Positions 1 through 6,434 of a DNA stretch of 11,331 nucleotides are shown piece by piece; within the stretch, counting starts at the first letter, position 1, and every line of letters starts with the position of its first letter. Origin of the DNA: an uncultured Acetatifactor sp. GTDB taxonomy: Bacteria > Bacillota > Clostridia > Lachnospirales > Lachnospiraceae. The notes below the pieces were generated by a model. That model was not told the origin of the DNA. It saw nothing but the letters and a program-made list of their open reading frames with translations, and made no database searches. The stretch is from NCBI GenBank assembly GCA_910585805.1, contig CAJUFB010000117.1, positions 1 through 11,331 on the forward strand. Direction: 5' to 3'. The position numbers and the translations under genes were made by a program.

Positions 1-29
1 TTTCGTTTTTTTGAAGCGTCTTGTTTCAT
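1..29 (-). CDS. Start of an unidentified gene (partial, runs off the window)
   Basis: An ATG at 29-27 opens a minus-strand frame whose first codons read MKQDASKKR before the window ends. It is preceded by a strong ribosome binding site, AAAGGAGGG, at about 36-44 with good spacing. A sigma-A promoter lies at 161-189. The short, lysine-rich start would suit the cytoplasmic N-terminus of a membrane permease such as a sugar ABC transporter subunit, which would fit the sialic-acid cluster, but ten residues cannot identify a family. The start is well supported; the function is a guess. Confidence 0.6.
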
Positions 30-309
30 TGGATTCCCTCCTTTTGGTTATTTGGTTAAGACCCCATTTTTATAAATCCTCCACGCTTCAAAATGACTGC
101 CCTTCGTTCCGACCCTGGCCGATACAGACTTTTTGATTGGCGGCGGTTTATAGTAAAGTCATTATACTTTGAAGTTTATAAAATTTCAATAAAGAAAATG
201 AAAATTCTTTTCAAATATTTAATTTTTGTAAATTACTGCCAAATTTGATAGGTCAATTTTATGGATTATGCACAATGCCTAAAAGCTCAAAGCATTGAGT
301 CCTGCTTTG
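30..309. other. Intergenic region / leader of the gene starting at 29
   Basis: About 280 bases without a convincing gene. The part from about 150 to 300 is very AT-rich and holds the promoter and palindrome described separately. From the predicted start near 154 the transcript would have an untranslated leader of about 125 nt. No classical terminator is visible after the SGNH gene that ends at 310, so read-through from it into the next gene is possible. Confidence 0.5.
161..189 (-). promoter_or_regulatory. Sigma-A promoter with overlapping palindrome
   Basis: On the minus strand a -35 box TTGAAA (189-184) and a perfect -10 box TATAAT (166-161) are separated by exactly 17 bp. An inverted repeat with 9-bp arms (TTGAAGTTT and AAATTTCAA, 3-bp centre, one mismatched pair) spans 169-189, covering the -35 box and spacer. 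A repressor bound there would block RNA polymerase. Sialic-acid genes in Firmicutes are often controlled by RpiR-family repressors acting at AT-rich palindromes, so such a regulator is plausible, but none is visible here. Confidence 0.7.
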
Positions 310-1485
310 TCAGCTTTCTGCCGAAACAGGATAGTCCAGCGATACCATGGAATCTTCCAGAACCATATCCAATGCATATGCCATCTCCCGGAACATCCGG
401 TAATGTCCCTGGGCGTTGGGATGGACGGCGTCGCTCATACGGCCCAGGAAGGCCTTCGGGCATTTCTGCTGCAGCGCGGTGAAATTCTGAAAATGATCTA
501 CCAGCGGCACTTCCTTCTCCCGGGCCACCTCCCGCACCGCCTGGACGAAGGGTACGATTGCCGTAGCGCGCTCCCCCGCGTCCTCCCTCTGGGGCTGCGG
601 GGCGCGCAGGACGGCCTGGCTGCCGTGGGCCCGTACCATATCCACGATTTCGCACAACTGCTTCCTGAACAGGGCCCTGTCTATCACACCCGGGAAACAG
701 CAGTCATTGGTGCCGAACATGATGACCACCACGTCCGCGCCCGCATAGGGCTCATAGCGCACGTCCAGCCTCTCCAGGAACTCCTTCGCCGTGGCTCCCG
801 ACACGCCGGTATTGATGACCGTGTCGTCCCTGCGCCCCCAGTCCTCCCGTATGTACTTCTCCCAAAGCTGCGCCACACTGTCATAGCCATAGGTATGCCA
901 TGCGCCGTGGGTGATGCTGTCCCCCAGGAAAAGCCATTTCATGGGCTCTGCCTTCAGCACAAGCTTTCCGCTGGACGCGAATGTCTCTGTGGCAGGCGCC
1001 AGGGTCAGGAGCCCTTCGTCCCCGGCCGACACCTTCGACAAATCCGCGCCTATGGTCTCCAGCAGCCAGTTCGCCTCCCTCAGGGGATCTGGCTCTCCCT
1101 CCGCCGCCGGAAGCTCTATCAGCTGTGCCCCAATGGCCTCCGTCTTCCGTCTCAGGTCGGCAAGCCCCCTGCGGAGCGCATCTGGGGAGAGCTTCCTGTC
1201 CTCCTCACCGGAGACATAGACCACCGCGAAGGGACGGTAGTCTGCCACCCTTCCCTGGAACTCCCGCAGGATGTCGTCCACACAGTATCCGGCCCTGGCC
1301 GTATTGAAGACAAAATTCTCTCTTCCGGACAGCTCCTCCCCGCACATATCCCAGCGCACCACTTCCTCGAACAGCCCCGCCATGTTGCGGAAGCCCCGGT
1401 TCTCCGAAAAGCCTCCCGCTCCGTGGGCCCCTCCAGTGAAGACCCATATCCTATTGGACATGGGAAATGTCATCCTACTGCCCAT
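310..1485 (-). CDS. Two-domain SGNH/GDSL hydrolase (probable carbohydrate or sialate O-acylesterase)
   Basis: A 391-residue probable cytoplasmic protein with no signal peptide. The C-terminal half is a complete SGNH hydrolase: GDSITHG with nucleophile Ser190, the block II glycine in NTGVSG (225-230), GTND (258-261), and DAVH with Asp352/His355. The N-terminal half (about 12-130) has the same layout but is degenerate: GGA at 18-20 replaces GDS, NTARAG sits at 61-66, and GEED (93-96) replaces GTND, so it should be catalytically dead. The start at 1485 has a GGGGGGA stretch about 9 nt upstream; Met5 and Met9 are alternatives. It is transcribed divergently from the ROK kinase and nanE. That context suggests it removes O-acetyl or other acyl groups from sialic acid or glycan substrates. 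The fold is secure; the substrate is inferred. Confidence 0.88.
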   Translation of the reverse strand: MGSRMTFPMSNRIWVFTGGAHGAGGFSENRGFRNMAGLFEEVVRWDMCGEELSGRENFVFNTARAGYCVDDILREFQGRVADYRPFAVVYVSGEEDRKLSPDALRRGLADLRRKTEAIGAQLIELPAAEGEPDPLREANWLLETIGADLSKVSAGDEGLLTLAPATETFASSGKLVLKAEPMKWLFLGDSITHGAWHTYGYDSVAQLWEKYIREDWGRRDDTVINTGVSGATAKEFLERLDVRYEPYAGADVVVIMFGTNDCCFPGVIDRALFRKQLCEIVDMVRAHGSQAVLRAPQPQREDAGERATAIVPFVQAVREVAREKEVPLVDHFQNFTALQQKCPKAFLGRMSDAVHPNAQGHYRMFREMAYALDMVLEDSMVSLDYPVSAES

Positions 1486-1520
1486 GCTTTCTATCCCCCC
1501 ATTCCTGCCATGTTTTCCGC

Positions 1521-1550
1521 CATCTGCCTCCTGGTTCCAGGCGGCAGATG
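1521..1550 (-). promoter_or_regulatory. Strong hairpin in the 5' leader of the two-domain SGNH gene
   Basis: A near-perfect inverted repeat: CATCTGCC and GGCAGATG enclose CCTGG and CCAGG, with a single mismatch (1529/1542) and a two-base centre. It lies 36 nt upstream of the SGNH start codon, inside the predicted mRNA leader. The arm nearer the gene contains AGGAGG and an out-of-frame ATG. No U-run follows in the direction of the gene, so it is not a normal terminator. It may be a leader hairpin affecting translation, or a DNA operator. The structure is certain, its function is not. Confidence 0.55.
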
Positions 1551-1648
1551 CGATTTTCCAAGTATGAAAATATGTTTCACATCGATTTTTCGGGCGACAG
1601 CTTCTTTTGGCCCGTATATTTTATGCATTTTCCCAATATTTTTATTAT

Positions 1649-1677
1649 ATGTTACATCTGAATAGTCACTTTGTCAA
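1649..1677 (-). promoter_or_regulatory. Candidate promoter for the two-domain SGNH gene
   Basis: On the minus strand TTGACA (1677-1672) is followed after 17 bp by TAACAT (1654-1649), a 4/6 match to the -10 consensus. A better -10 (TATAAT) begins five bases further on but would need a 22-bp spacer. Either way the leader is long, about 150-160 nt, and contains the hairpin at 1521-1550. Confidence 0.45.
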
Positions 1678-1723
1678 TATTATATTAACATACTTTCTAA
1701 ACTATTGACATTTCTATTGTCAT
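1671..1723. repeat. Inverted TGTCAATA half-sites between the divergent promoters
   Basis: TGTCAATA at 1672-1679 is mirrored by TATTGACA at 1703-1710, and a further TGTCA follows at 1718-1722. Part of the symmetry arises because both divergent -35 boxes are TTGACA, but the match extends two bases beyond the hexamers and the third half-site falls in the spacer of the rightward promoter. This could be a cooperative operator controlling both directions. Confidence 0.4.
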
Positions 1724-1733
1724 GATATATAAA
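1705..1733 (+). promoter_or_regulatory. Sigma-A promoter for the nanK-nanE genes
   Basis: A consensus -35 box TTGACA (1705-1710) and a -10 box TATAAA (1728-1733) are separated by exactly 17 bp. The predicted start is near 1740, giving a leader of about 42 nt before the kinase start codon at 1782. Confidence 0.75.
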
Positions 1734-1781
1734 AGAATATGACGATATTTGTTTTAAACATGCTAAAAGGAAGATGGTGAA

Positions 1782-2699
1782 ATGAAAAAATTTTCAGGAG
1801 ACACACATGACATCCGAATCGCGGTGGCGGACATCGGCGGCACCTGTATCAAATCCGGTATCTGGGAGAAGGGCGAGATCCATGAGATACGGGAGACTCC
1901 TACCCAGGCCCGTCTGGGCGGGGCTCATGTCATGGAGACCGTACAGGACATTTTGAGCGGATACCATGATTTCCAGGCCATCGGCATCAGCAGCGCCGGT
2001 CAGGTGGATACGGAACAAGGTTCTATCTTATACGCAAACGAAAACATCCCCGGCTATACCGGGACAAACATTCGGGAGATCCTGGAGGCGAGATTCCATG
2101 TGCCCGTCAGCGTCCAGAACGATGTGAACAGCGCTGCCGCCGGGGAGGCCTGTTACGGTGCCGGGCGGGGACACGCGAATTTCCTGTGCCTTACATACGG
2201 GACCGGCGTGGGCGGCGCCATCGTCATTGGCGGTCAGGTCTATCTGGGGGCCGGATTCTCCGCCGGGGAATTCGGCGGCATCGTAATCCATCCCGAGGAC
2301 AGGGATTCCGGACGGGACATGTTCAGCGGCTGCTATGAGAGGTACGCCTCCACCACCGCTTTGGTGCAGAGCGTCAGCTCCCGGTTTCCGGAGCTTCACA
2401 ACGGACGGGAGATTTTTGCCCGTCTGGACGACGAGGGGGTGCGGGTGCTGGTGAATCGGTGGATCGCCGAAATCACCTATGGCCTCATCAGCCTCATCCA
2501 TATCTTCAACCCTTCCCTGGTGATTCTGGGCGGCGGCGTCATGGAACAGGAATATGTCATCTCCCAGGTGCGGCTGCGGCTGCGGGAGCAGCTCATCCCC
2601 TCCTTCCTGAACGTGGAGGTGGTGCCCGCCGAGCTGGGCAATCTGGCGGGAATGCTGGGCGCTGCAGAAGGCGCGCGGAAAGCTTATCTGAATCTTTAA
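1782..2699 (+). CDS. nanK: ROK-family sugar kinase, probable N-acetylmannosamine kinase
   Basis: A 305-residue cytoplasmic kinase of the ROK family. Visible landmarks are the phosphate-binding DIGGT (17-21), the catalytic Asp114 in QNDVNSAAAGE, the TYGTGVGGA loop (138-146), and GGG near residue 250. The CxCGxxGCxE zinc motif normal in ROK kinases is degenerate here: only the final GCYE (Cys184) remains, and the usual GH before it is GG (165-166). Such loss occurs in some ROK kinases and does not by itself mean inactivity. The start has AAAAGGAAG at 1765-1773. nanE begins 50 bp downstream, so phosphorylation of ManNAc to ManNAc-6-P is the likely reaction. Another N-acetylhexosamine or glucose cannot be excluded from sequence. 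Confidence 0.82.
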   Translation: MKKFSGDTHDIRIAVADIGGTCIKSGIWEKGEIHEIRETPTQARLGGAHVMETVQDILSGYHDFQAIGISSAGQVDTEQGSILYANENIPGYTGTNIREILEARFHVPVSVQNDVNSAAAGEACYGAGRGHANFLCLTYGTGVGGAIVIGGQVYLGAGFSAGEFGGIVIHPEDRDSGRDMFSGCYERYASTTALVQSVSSRFPELHNGREIFARLDDEGVRVLVNRWIAEITYGLISLIHIFNPSLVILGGGVMEQEYVISQVRLRLREQLIPSFLNVEVVPAELGNLAGMLGAAEGARKAYLNL

Positions 2700-2725
2700 C
2701 AGAATCTTTATCAGGATTTTTATTA
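2678..2725 (+). repeat. Imperfect 12-bp tandem repeat across the end of the kinase gene
   Basis: Four adjacent 12-bp units related to GAATCTTTAACA cover the last kinase codons, its stop codon and part of the gap before nanE. Units 2 and 3 differ at one position; units 1 and 4 are more diverged. Slipped-strand duplication is the simple explanation. Confidence 0.55.
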
Positions 2726-2749
2726 AAAATCGAAAGGAGCATATCTGAA

Positions 2750-3439
2750 ATGGAAAACAAGAAAATCGAGCAACTGCACGGCAAGCTGATCGTATCCTGC
2801 CAGGCACTCCCCCACGAGCCCCTGCACTCCTCCTTCATCATGGGCAGGATGGCGCTGGCGGCCAGGGAAGGCGGCGCTATGGGCATCCGGGCCAACACGA
2901 AGGAGGACATCCGGGAAATCCAGTCCCAGGTGGACCTTCCGGTCATCGGCATCGTAAAGAGGGATTATGAAGACAGCAAGATATACATAACCCCCACCAT
3001 GCGGGAGGTGCAGGAGCTGATGGAGGTGAATCCGGAGATCATCGCCCTGGACGCCACCAGCTCTGTGCGGCCCGGCGGGCTTACCCTGGACGATTTCTTC
3101 CGGCAGCTGAAGGAGACCTATCCGGATCAATTGTGGATGGCGGACTGCTCCACGGTGGAGGAAGCCCTCCACGCCGATGAGCTGGGCTTCGATTTCATCG
3201 GGACTACGCTTGTGGGTTATACGGAGCAGAGCAAAGGGGACAAAATCGAATCCAACGACTTTGAAATCCTGCGGAAGATTATCGCCTCCGCAAAGCACCG
3301 CGTCATCGCGGAGGGCAATATCGATACGCCGGAGAAGGTCAGGCGGGTCATCGACCTGGGCGCGTTCAGCGTGGTGGTGGGTTCCATCATCACAAGGCCC
3401 CAGCTCATCACGAAGCGCTTCGCGCAGGCTCTGGACTGA
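2750..3439 (+). CDS. nanE: N-acetylmannosamine-6-phosphate 2-epimerase
   Basis: A 229-residue TIM-barrel enzyme converting ManNAc-6-phosphate to GlcNAc-6-phosphate in sialic-acid catabolism, in the cytoplasm. Family signatures appear in order: SCQALPHEPLHSS (16-28), ALAAREGGAMGIRAN (35-49), GIVKRDY with the catalytic lysine at Lys70, YITPT (79-83), ALDAT (99-103), MADCST (130-135), GTTLVGYT (151-158), AEGNIDTPE with Glu188 as probable acid/base partner, and VVVGSIITRP near the end. The ATG at 2750 was chosen because AAAGGAG lies at 2733-2739 and the protein then begins like other NanE proteins. The same frame is open upstream to 2459, but that stretch overlaps the kinase gene. Its partner kinase lies directly upstream. 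Confidence 0.95.
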   Translation: MENKKIEQLHGKLIVSCQALPHEPLHSSFIMGRMALAAREGGAMGIRANTKEDIREIQSQVDLPVIGIVKRDYEDSKIYITPTMREVQELMEVNPEIIALDATSSVRPGGLTLDDFFRQLKETYPDQLWMADCSTVEEALHADELGFDFIGTTLVGYTEQSKGDKIESNDFEILRKIIASAKHRVIAEGNIDTPEKVRRVIDLGAFSVVVGSIITRPQLITKRFAQALD

Positions 3440-3506
3440 CGGGTCCTTACGGGCATTACCGTCATTACTATAAACATCCCTATGCCATTCCGTATCGCGA
3501 AGTCCA

Positions 3507-3621
3507 AACCGCGGGGCGGTGTGCCGCCTTGCGGTTCGGCGAGACTGCCGTATGTGAAGCATTGGGATGCATGGGAGTTCGGAATATACTGCCGGTCTGC
3601 CGCAAAAGGCAGGAATCCGGC
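3507..3621 (+). promoter_or_regulatory. Structured intergenic segment with two strong hairpins
   Basis: The 197-bp gap between nanE and the second SGNH gene can fold strongly. Hairpin 1 pairs 3507-3519 with 3524-3536 (13 bp, two G-T pairs, TGTG loop). Hairpin 2 pairs 3591-3601 with 3608-3621 (11 bp with a three-base bulge, GCAAAA loop) and ends just before the AAAGGAG ribosome binding site of the next gene. A small GCAT/ATGC stem lies between. No U-runs follow, so these are not classical terminators. It could be a leader RNA, an mRNA processing or stability element, or a dispersed palindromic repeat. Confidence 0.5.
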
Positions 3622-3636
3622 CTGTAAAGGAGAGAT

Positions 3637-4287
3637 ATGGACAATACAGCGAAAACAATCGTATGCTTCGGCGATTCCAATACCCACGGTTACAACTCCG
3701 CCACCATGGGCCGTTTTACGGAAAAGGAACGCTGGCCCTGTCTGCTGGCAGACCTGCTGGGCCCGGCCTATCTGGTCCGGGAGGAGGGTCTGAGCGGCAG
3801 GACCACTTCCTTCGAGGATCCCCTCTTTGAAGGCCTCAGCGGTTTTGCGGCCATCCACCCCTGTCTCATGACCCATGAGCCCGTAGATCTGCTCATCATC
3901 ATGCTGGGCACCAATGACGTGAAGCAGCGCTTCGCCGCCACCCCGGCCAACATCGCCAAGGGGCTGGAGCGGCTGGTGACGAAGGCCATCCACACCACGG
4001 AGGCCTGGCGCGGCAAAGCCAATATCCTCGTCATCGCGCCGCCTCCCATCGAGGAGGGCTATAAGGGGACGCAGATTCAGGGAGAGATGGGCATAGACTG
4101 TGTGGAAAAGTCCCAGGCCATCATCCCCCTTTTCCGGGACGTGGCCGAGAGGCTGGGCTGCCATTTCCTGGAAGCCGCTTCCATTCCCGGCATGGGAATG
4201 TATCCCTATGACTATATGCACTTAAGCCTGGACAGCCACAGGCTGCTGGCCGAGAGGCTGGCGGAGCTTATTCCGGGCATCTGCTGA
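3637..4287 (+). CDS. SGNH hydrolase of the arylesterase / MsAcT-like family
   Basis: A 216-residue single-domain SGNH hydrolase without signal peptide. It shows FGDSNTHG with nucleophile Ser14, EEGLSGRTT (49-57, block II), IIMLGTND (87-94, block III) and DYMH with Asp192/His195. The EEGLSGRTT and LGTND segments resemble the Mycobacterium smegmatis acyltransferase/arylesterase MsAcT. AAAGGAG lies directly upstream, with spacing slightly short at 4-5 nt. Members of the family hydrolyse or transfer small acyl groups. Its position after nanE suggests de-O-acetylation of an amino sugar, but no residue visible here proves the substrate. It is a different subfamily from the two-domain SGNH protein at 310-1485. 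Confidence 0.9.
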   Translation: MDNTAKTIVCFGDSNTHGYNSATMGRFTEKERWPCLLADLLGPAYLVREEGLSGRTTSFEDPLFEGLSGFAAIHPCLMTHEPVDLLIIMLGTNDVKQRFAATPANIAKGLERLVTKAIHTTEAWRGKANILVIAPPPIEEGYKGTQIQGEMGIDCVEKSQAIIPLFRDVAERLGCHFLEAASIPGMGMYPYDYMHLSLDSHRLLAERLAELIPGIC

Positions 4288-4322
4288 ACAGTGCCCCCTG
4301 ACCTCGTCTCTGAAAACTGAAA

Positions 4323-4371
4323 GCTGCGCGGGATGCCGCTCTGCCTGAGCAAGGGCGACATCCCGCGCAGC
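4323..4371. terminator. Long hairpin between convergent genes, probable bidirectional terminator
   Basis: GCTGCGCGGGATG (4323-4335) pairs perfectly over 13 bp with CATCCCGCGCAGC (4359-4371), and a small GCTC/GAGC stem sits in the loop. It lies between the end of the SGNH gene and the converging minus-strand fragment. The flanks are A-rich to the right and moderately T-rich on the minus strand, but neither side has a full U-tract. Confidence 0.6.
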
Positions 4372-4388
4372 AAAAAGCTTTCCTCTCT

Positions 4389-4949
4389 TCAGACCACCGC
4401 TTCTACAATCATTTTTGCACTTGTCAGTTCAGCCTCCGACAGGAAAAAATTATACAGGCGCATTTCAAAAATCCGATTCGCTATCTGTACGCGCCCATCC
4501 CTGTCCACAACATAGCCGAACATCGTCGCCAGCTCTATATCTTTCGCGTCAGGGTTATATGCTATCTGTCTCCCTTGGAATAAAATCGCCTGCAGCATCT
4601 GCTTCATATCAGGATATTCATCAATCTGCCGTATCAGGCTGTCGAACAGGGGCATCCTTTCCCGCAGCAGCCTCTTCACGGCTTCCGCGATTCCTTCTCT
4701 GGACCATGTCCTTCCGGCATCTTGAAAGCCCCTTTCTTCCGGCAGATCCTCATCCAATATCTTACAGATTGCGGAAACCAGATATGGATATCCCGATGTA
4801 TAGCGATAGATTTCCTCAGCCACTGCGTCCACTTCCATTCCAGTACGCCGATCCTGCTCATACTCTCCCAGCATATCCGCTATCTGCTCCGCGGAAAACG
4901 ACATCTCAATCCGGAATCTGGCAGCGTACTTTTTTCCGGTAAAATTCAT
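4389..4949 (-). pseudogene. Fragment of an AAA-type ATPase gene (N-terminal part missing)
   Basis: The 186-codon frame matches only the C-terminal part of the AAA-like ATPases common in gut Clostridia (my recognition of phrases such as MSFSAEQIADML, YTSGYPYLVSAICKILDE, MLQAILFQGRQI and IANRIFEMRLYNFFLSE). Those proteins are normally over 450 residues and start with a Walker A/B ATPase domain, which is absent. The first nine residues do not fit the family, no ribosome binding site precedes the ATG, and the C-terminus also seems shorter than usual. It begins 13 bp after the ABC-2 permease stop codon, so it is probably a remnant left where the ABC operon joined it. It may be co-transcribed but is unlikely to be a working ATPase. 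Confidence 0.7.
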
Positions 4950-4962
4950 TCTTTATTTTTTG

Positions 4963-5706
4963 CTATTCCCACTTAAAGCATTTGACTGCAACACCTGTAC
5001 AAATCACGGTAACAGCCATCATAACCACAACCGGAATCCAGATATGCTCTACCAACTGCCCCAAAGAGGTTGCTTTCATAAGCTGGATTCCCTGGGTCAG
5101 CGGGAACAGAGAAACAATTTTCTGCATAACCCCCGGCATGACCTCGAAAGGAAGCGTTGCCCCGGAAAATATCAGCATAGGGAAGTACAGCGCACTGGCA
5201 ATCACGCTTGCCATTTTCTCGTTTTTCGCAATACCGCCCACCACCATACCGATACTCAGAGTGGAAACCATTGTCAGAATCCAGCTTCCGATAAACGCCA
5301 GCCAGCTCCCGTGGAGTGTTACTCCCCAGAACAGCGCAGCAATGGGAAAGAGCAAAACCATGGAAACGAGTGCGTACAGCACATAGATGGTAAACTCCAC
5401 GCCCAGCAGCATCACCGGGCTGATCGGCGTAACACGGAAGCGTTTCAGAATCTTGCGCTCCCTGTACCCGGACACCACCAACGGCAATCCCATCAGGCCG
5501 CACGCACAAATGGAGATGGTACATACCGCACTCATGGACTGCTCCAGAAATGTATAGCCCGCGCCTTCAAATGCCGGCTTTGCCTGATAGATGAAGCCAA
5601 GGACGACCAGCACAACTATCGGCATGATGATTGCGAAGATTACCATGTTCATATTCCGGATATTCAGTTTCAGTTCTGTCTTCAAAAGCTTTGTAAAGGT
5701 TCTCAT
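4963..5706 (-). CDS. ABC-2 type transporter permease
   Basis: A 247-residue integral membrane protein with about six hydrophobic segments (near 20-41, 58-78, 104-130, 133-157, 163-185 and 218-240). The cytoplasmic stretch YRERKILKRFRVTPISP after the second segment and the SGATLPFEVMP motif before the last are typical of ABC-2 permeases. It should pair with the ATPase encoded just upstream to form an exporter of drugs, peptides or lipids; the substrate cannot be read from sequence. Its ATG overlaps the ATPase stop in an ATGA, with GAGGAGGG as ribosome binding site, which indicates translational coupling. Confidence 0.92.
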   Translation of the reverse strand: MRTFTKLLKTELKLNIRNMNMVIFAIIMPIVVLVVLGFIYQAKPAFEGAGYTFLEQSMSAVCTISICACGLMGLPLVVSGYRERKILKRFRVTPISPVMLLGVEFTIYVLYALVSMVLLFPIAALFWGVTLHGSWLAFIGSWILTMVSTLSIGMVVGGIAKNEKMASVIASALYFPMLIFSGATLPFEVMPGVMQKIVSLFPLTQGIQLMKATSLGQLVEHIWIPVVVMMAVTVICTGVAVKCFKWE

Positions 5707-6434
5707 GCGCCGATTCCCTCCTCGTCATCCGAATATTTTAAGTATGCGTCCTCGAACTTCTCACAGCCGCTCTCGGATTTTGCCTGTTCCACAGTCCCGT
5801 AAAATACGGGTTCCCACTTTTTCAAAATGCAGATTTCATCACAGAGGGCTTCCACTTCATCCATAAAATGAGAAGTCAGAAAAATAGTCAGGCCCTGTTT
5901 CTTCAAATCTTCGAGGATCTTCCAGACCGTGCGGCGCGCCCTGGCGTCCAAGCCCGTAGTCAGTTCATCCAGAAAGACCAGTTTGGGATTCGGTATCAGA
6001 GCCAGCACAATAAACAACCGCTGGCGCTCTCCTCCCGACAGGCTCTTTACCGCATTCTTCAGCTTGTCTCCAATTCCAAAGCGTTCGCAAAGCTGCCTCC
6101 AGTCTGCAGGGTTTTTATACAGGCATTCAATTTCTTCGCAAAGCTCAAACACCTTAATCTCCGGCTGGTAATCCCCCTCCTGAAACTGAACGCCTACTTC
6201 CTGGAACAGCTTCCTGCGGTCCTTTTTCGCATGGTACCCCAAAACCGAAACTTCTCCGGAATCGGCCTGTTTCGTACCCAGAATACATTCGATTGTCGTA
6301 CTTTTCCCGGCGCCGTTTGCACCGAGAAGGCCGAATACCATACCGGTTTTGACGGATAGGCTTAAATTGTCTACCACCGCTTTTCCGTTATAGCTTTTTC
6401 TAAGGTTTGTTACCTTGATTGCTTCTTCTCTCAT
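5703..6434 (-). CDS. ABC transporter ATP-binding protein
   Basis: A 243-residue nucleotide-binding subunit. Walker A is GANGAGKST (38-46), the Q-loop lies near Gln85, the signature is LSGGERQR (132-139), Walker B is LVFLDE (152-157), and the switch histidine is His189 in LTSHFMDE. Walker B is followed by LTTGLD instead of the more usual PTTGLD. All catalytic motifs are intact. It overlaps the permease at its end and the AraC-type regulator at its start by ATGA, so the three genes form one tight operon. The architecture matches DrrA/CcmA-like exporters of the ABC-2 class. Confidence 0.94.
   Translation of the reverse strand: MREEAIKVTNLRKSYNGKAVVDNLSLSVKTGMVFGLLGANGAGKSTTIECILGTKQADSGEVSVLGYHAKKDRRKLFQEVGVQFQEGDYQPEIKVFELCEEIECLYKNPADWRQLCERFGIGDKLKNAVKSLSGGERQRLFIVLALIPNPKLVFLDELTTGLDARARRTVWKILEDLKKQGLTIFLTSHFMDEVEALCDEICILKKWEPVFYGTVEQAKSESGCEKFEDAYLKYSDDEEGIGA

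Noticed and set aside
84..100. Three-codon frame (MGS) with a GGAGG upstream, in the leader of the gene starting at 29
   Set aside because: Too short to separate from chance, and nothing else supports a leader peptide.
295..1665. Long plus-strand open frame (456 codons) opposite the SGNH gene
   Set aside because: It is the antisense shadow of a GC-rich gene, with no ribosome binding site and a low-complexity, Pro/Arg/His-rich translation. The opposite strand has clear catalytic motifs.
2459..2749. Upstream extension of the nanE frame by 97 codons
   Set aside because: It overlaps the kinase gene in another frame and has no family similarity. The ATG at 2750 has the ribosome binding site and the normal NanE start.
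4960..5802. Plus-strand open frame of 280 codons opposite the ABC-2 permease
   Set aside because: His/Gln/Asn-rich shadow of a membrane-protein gene, with no start signal.
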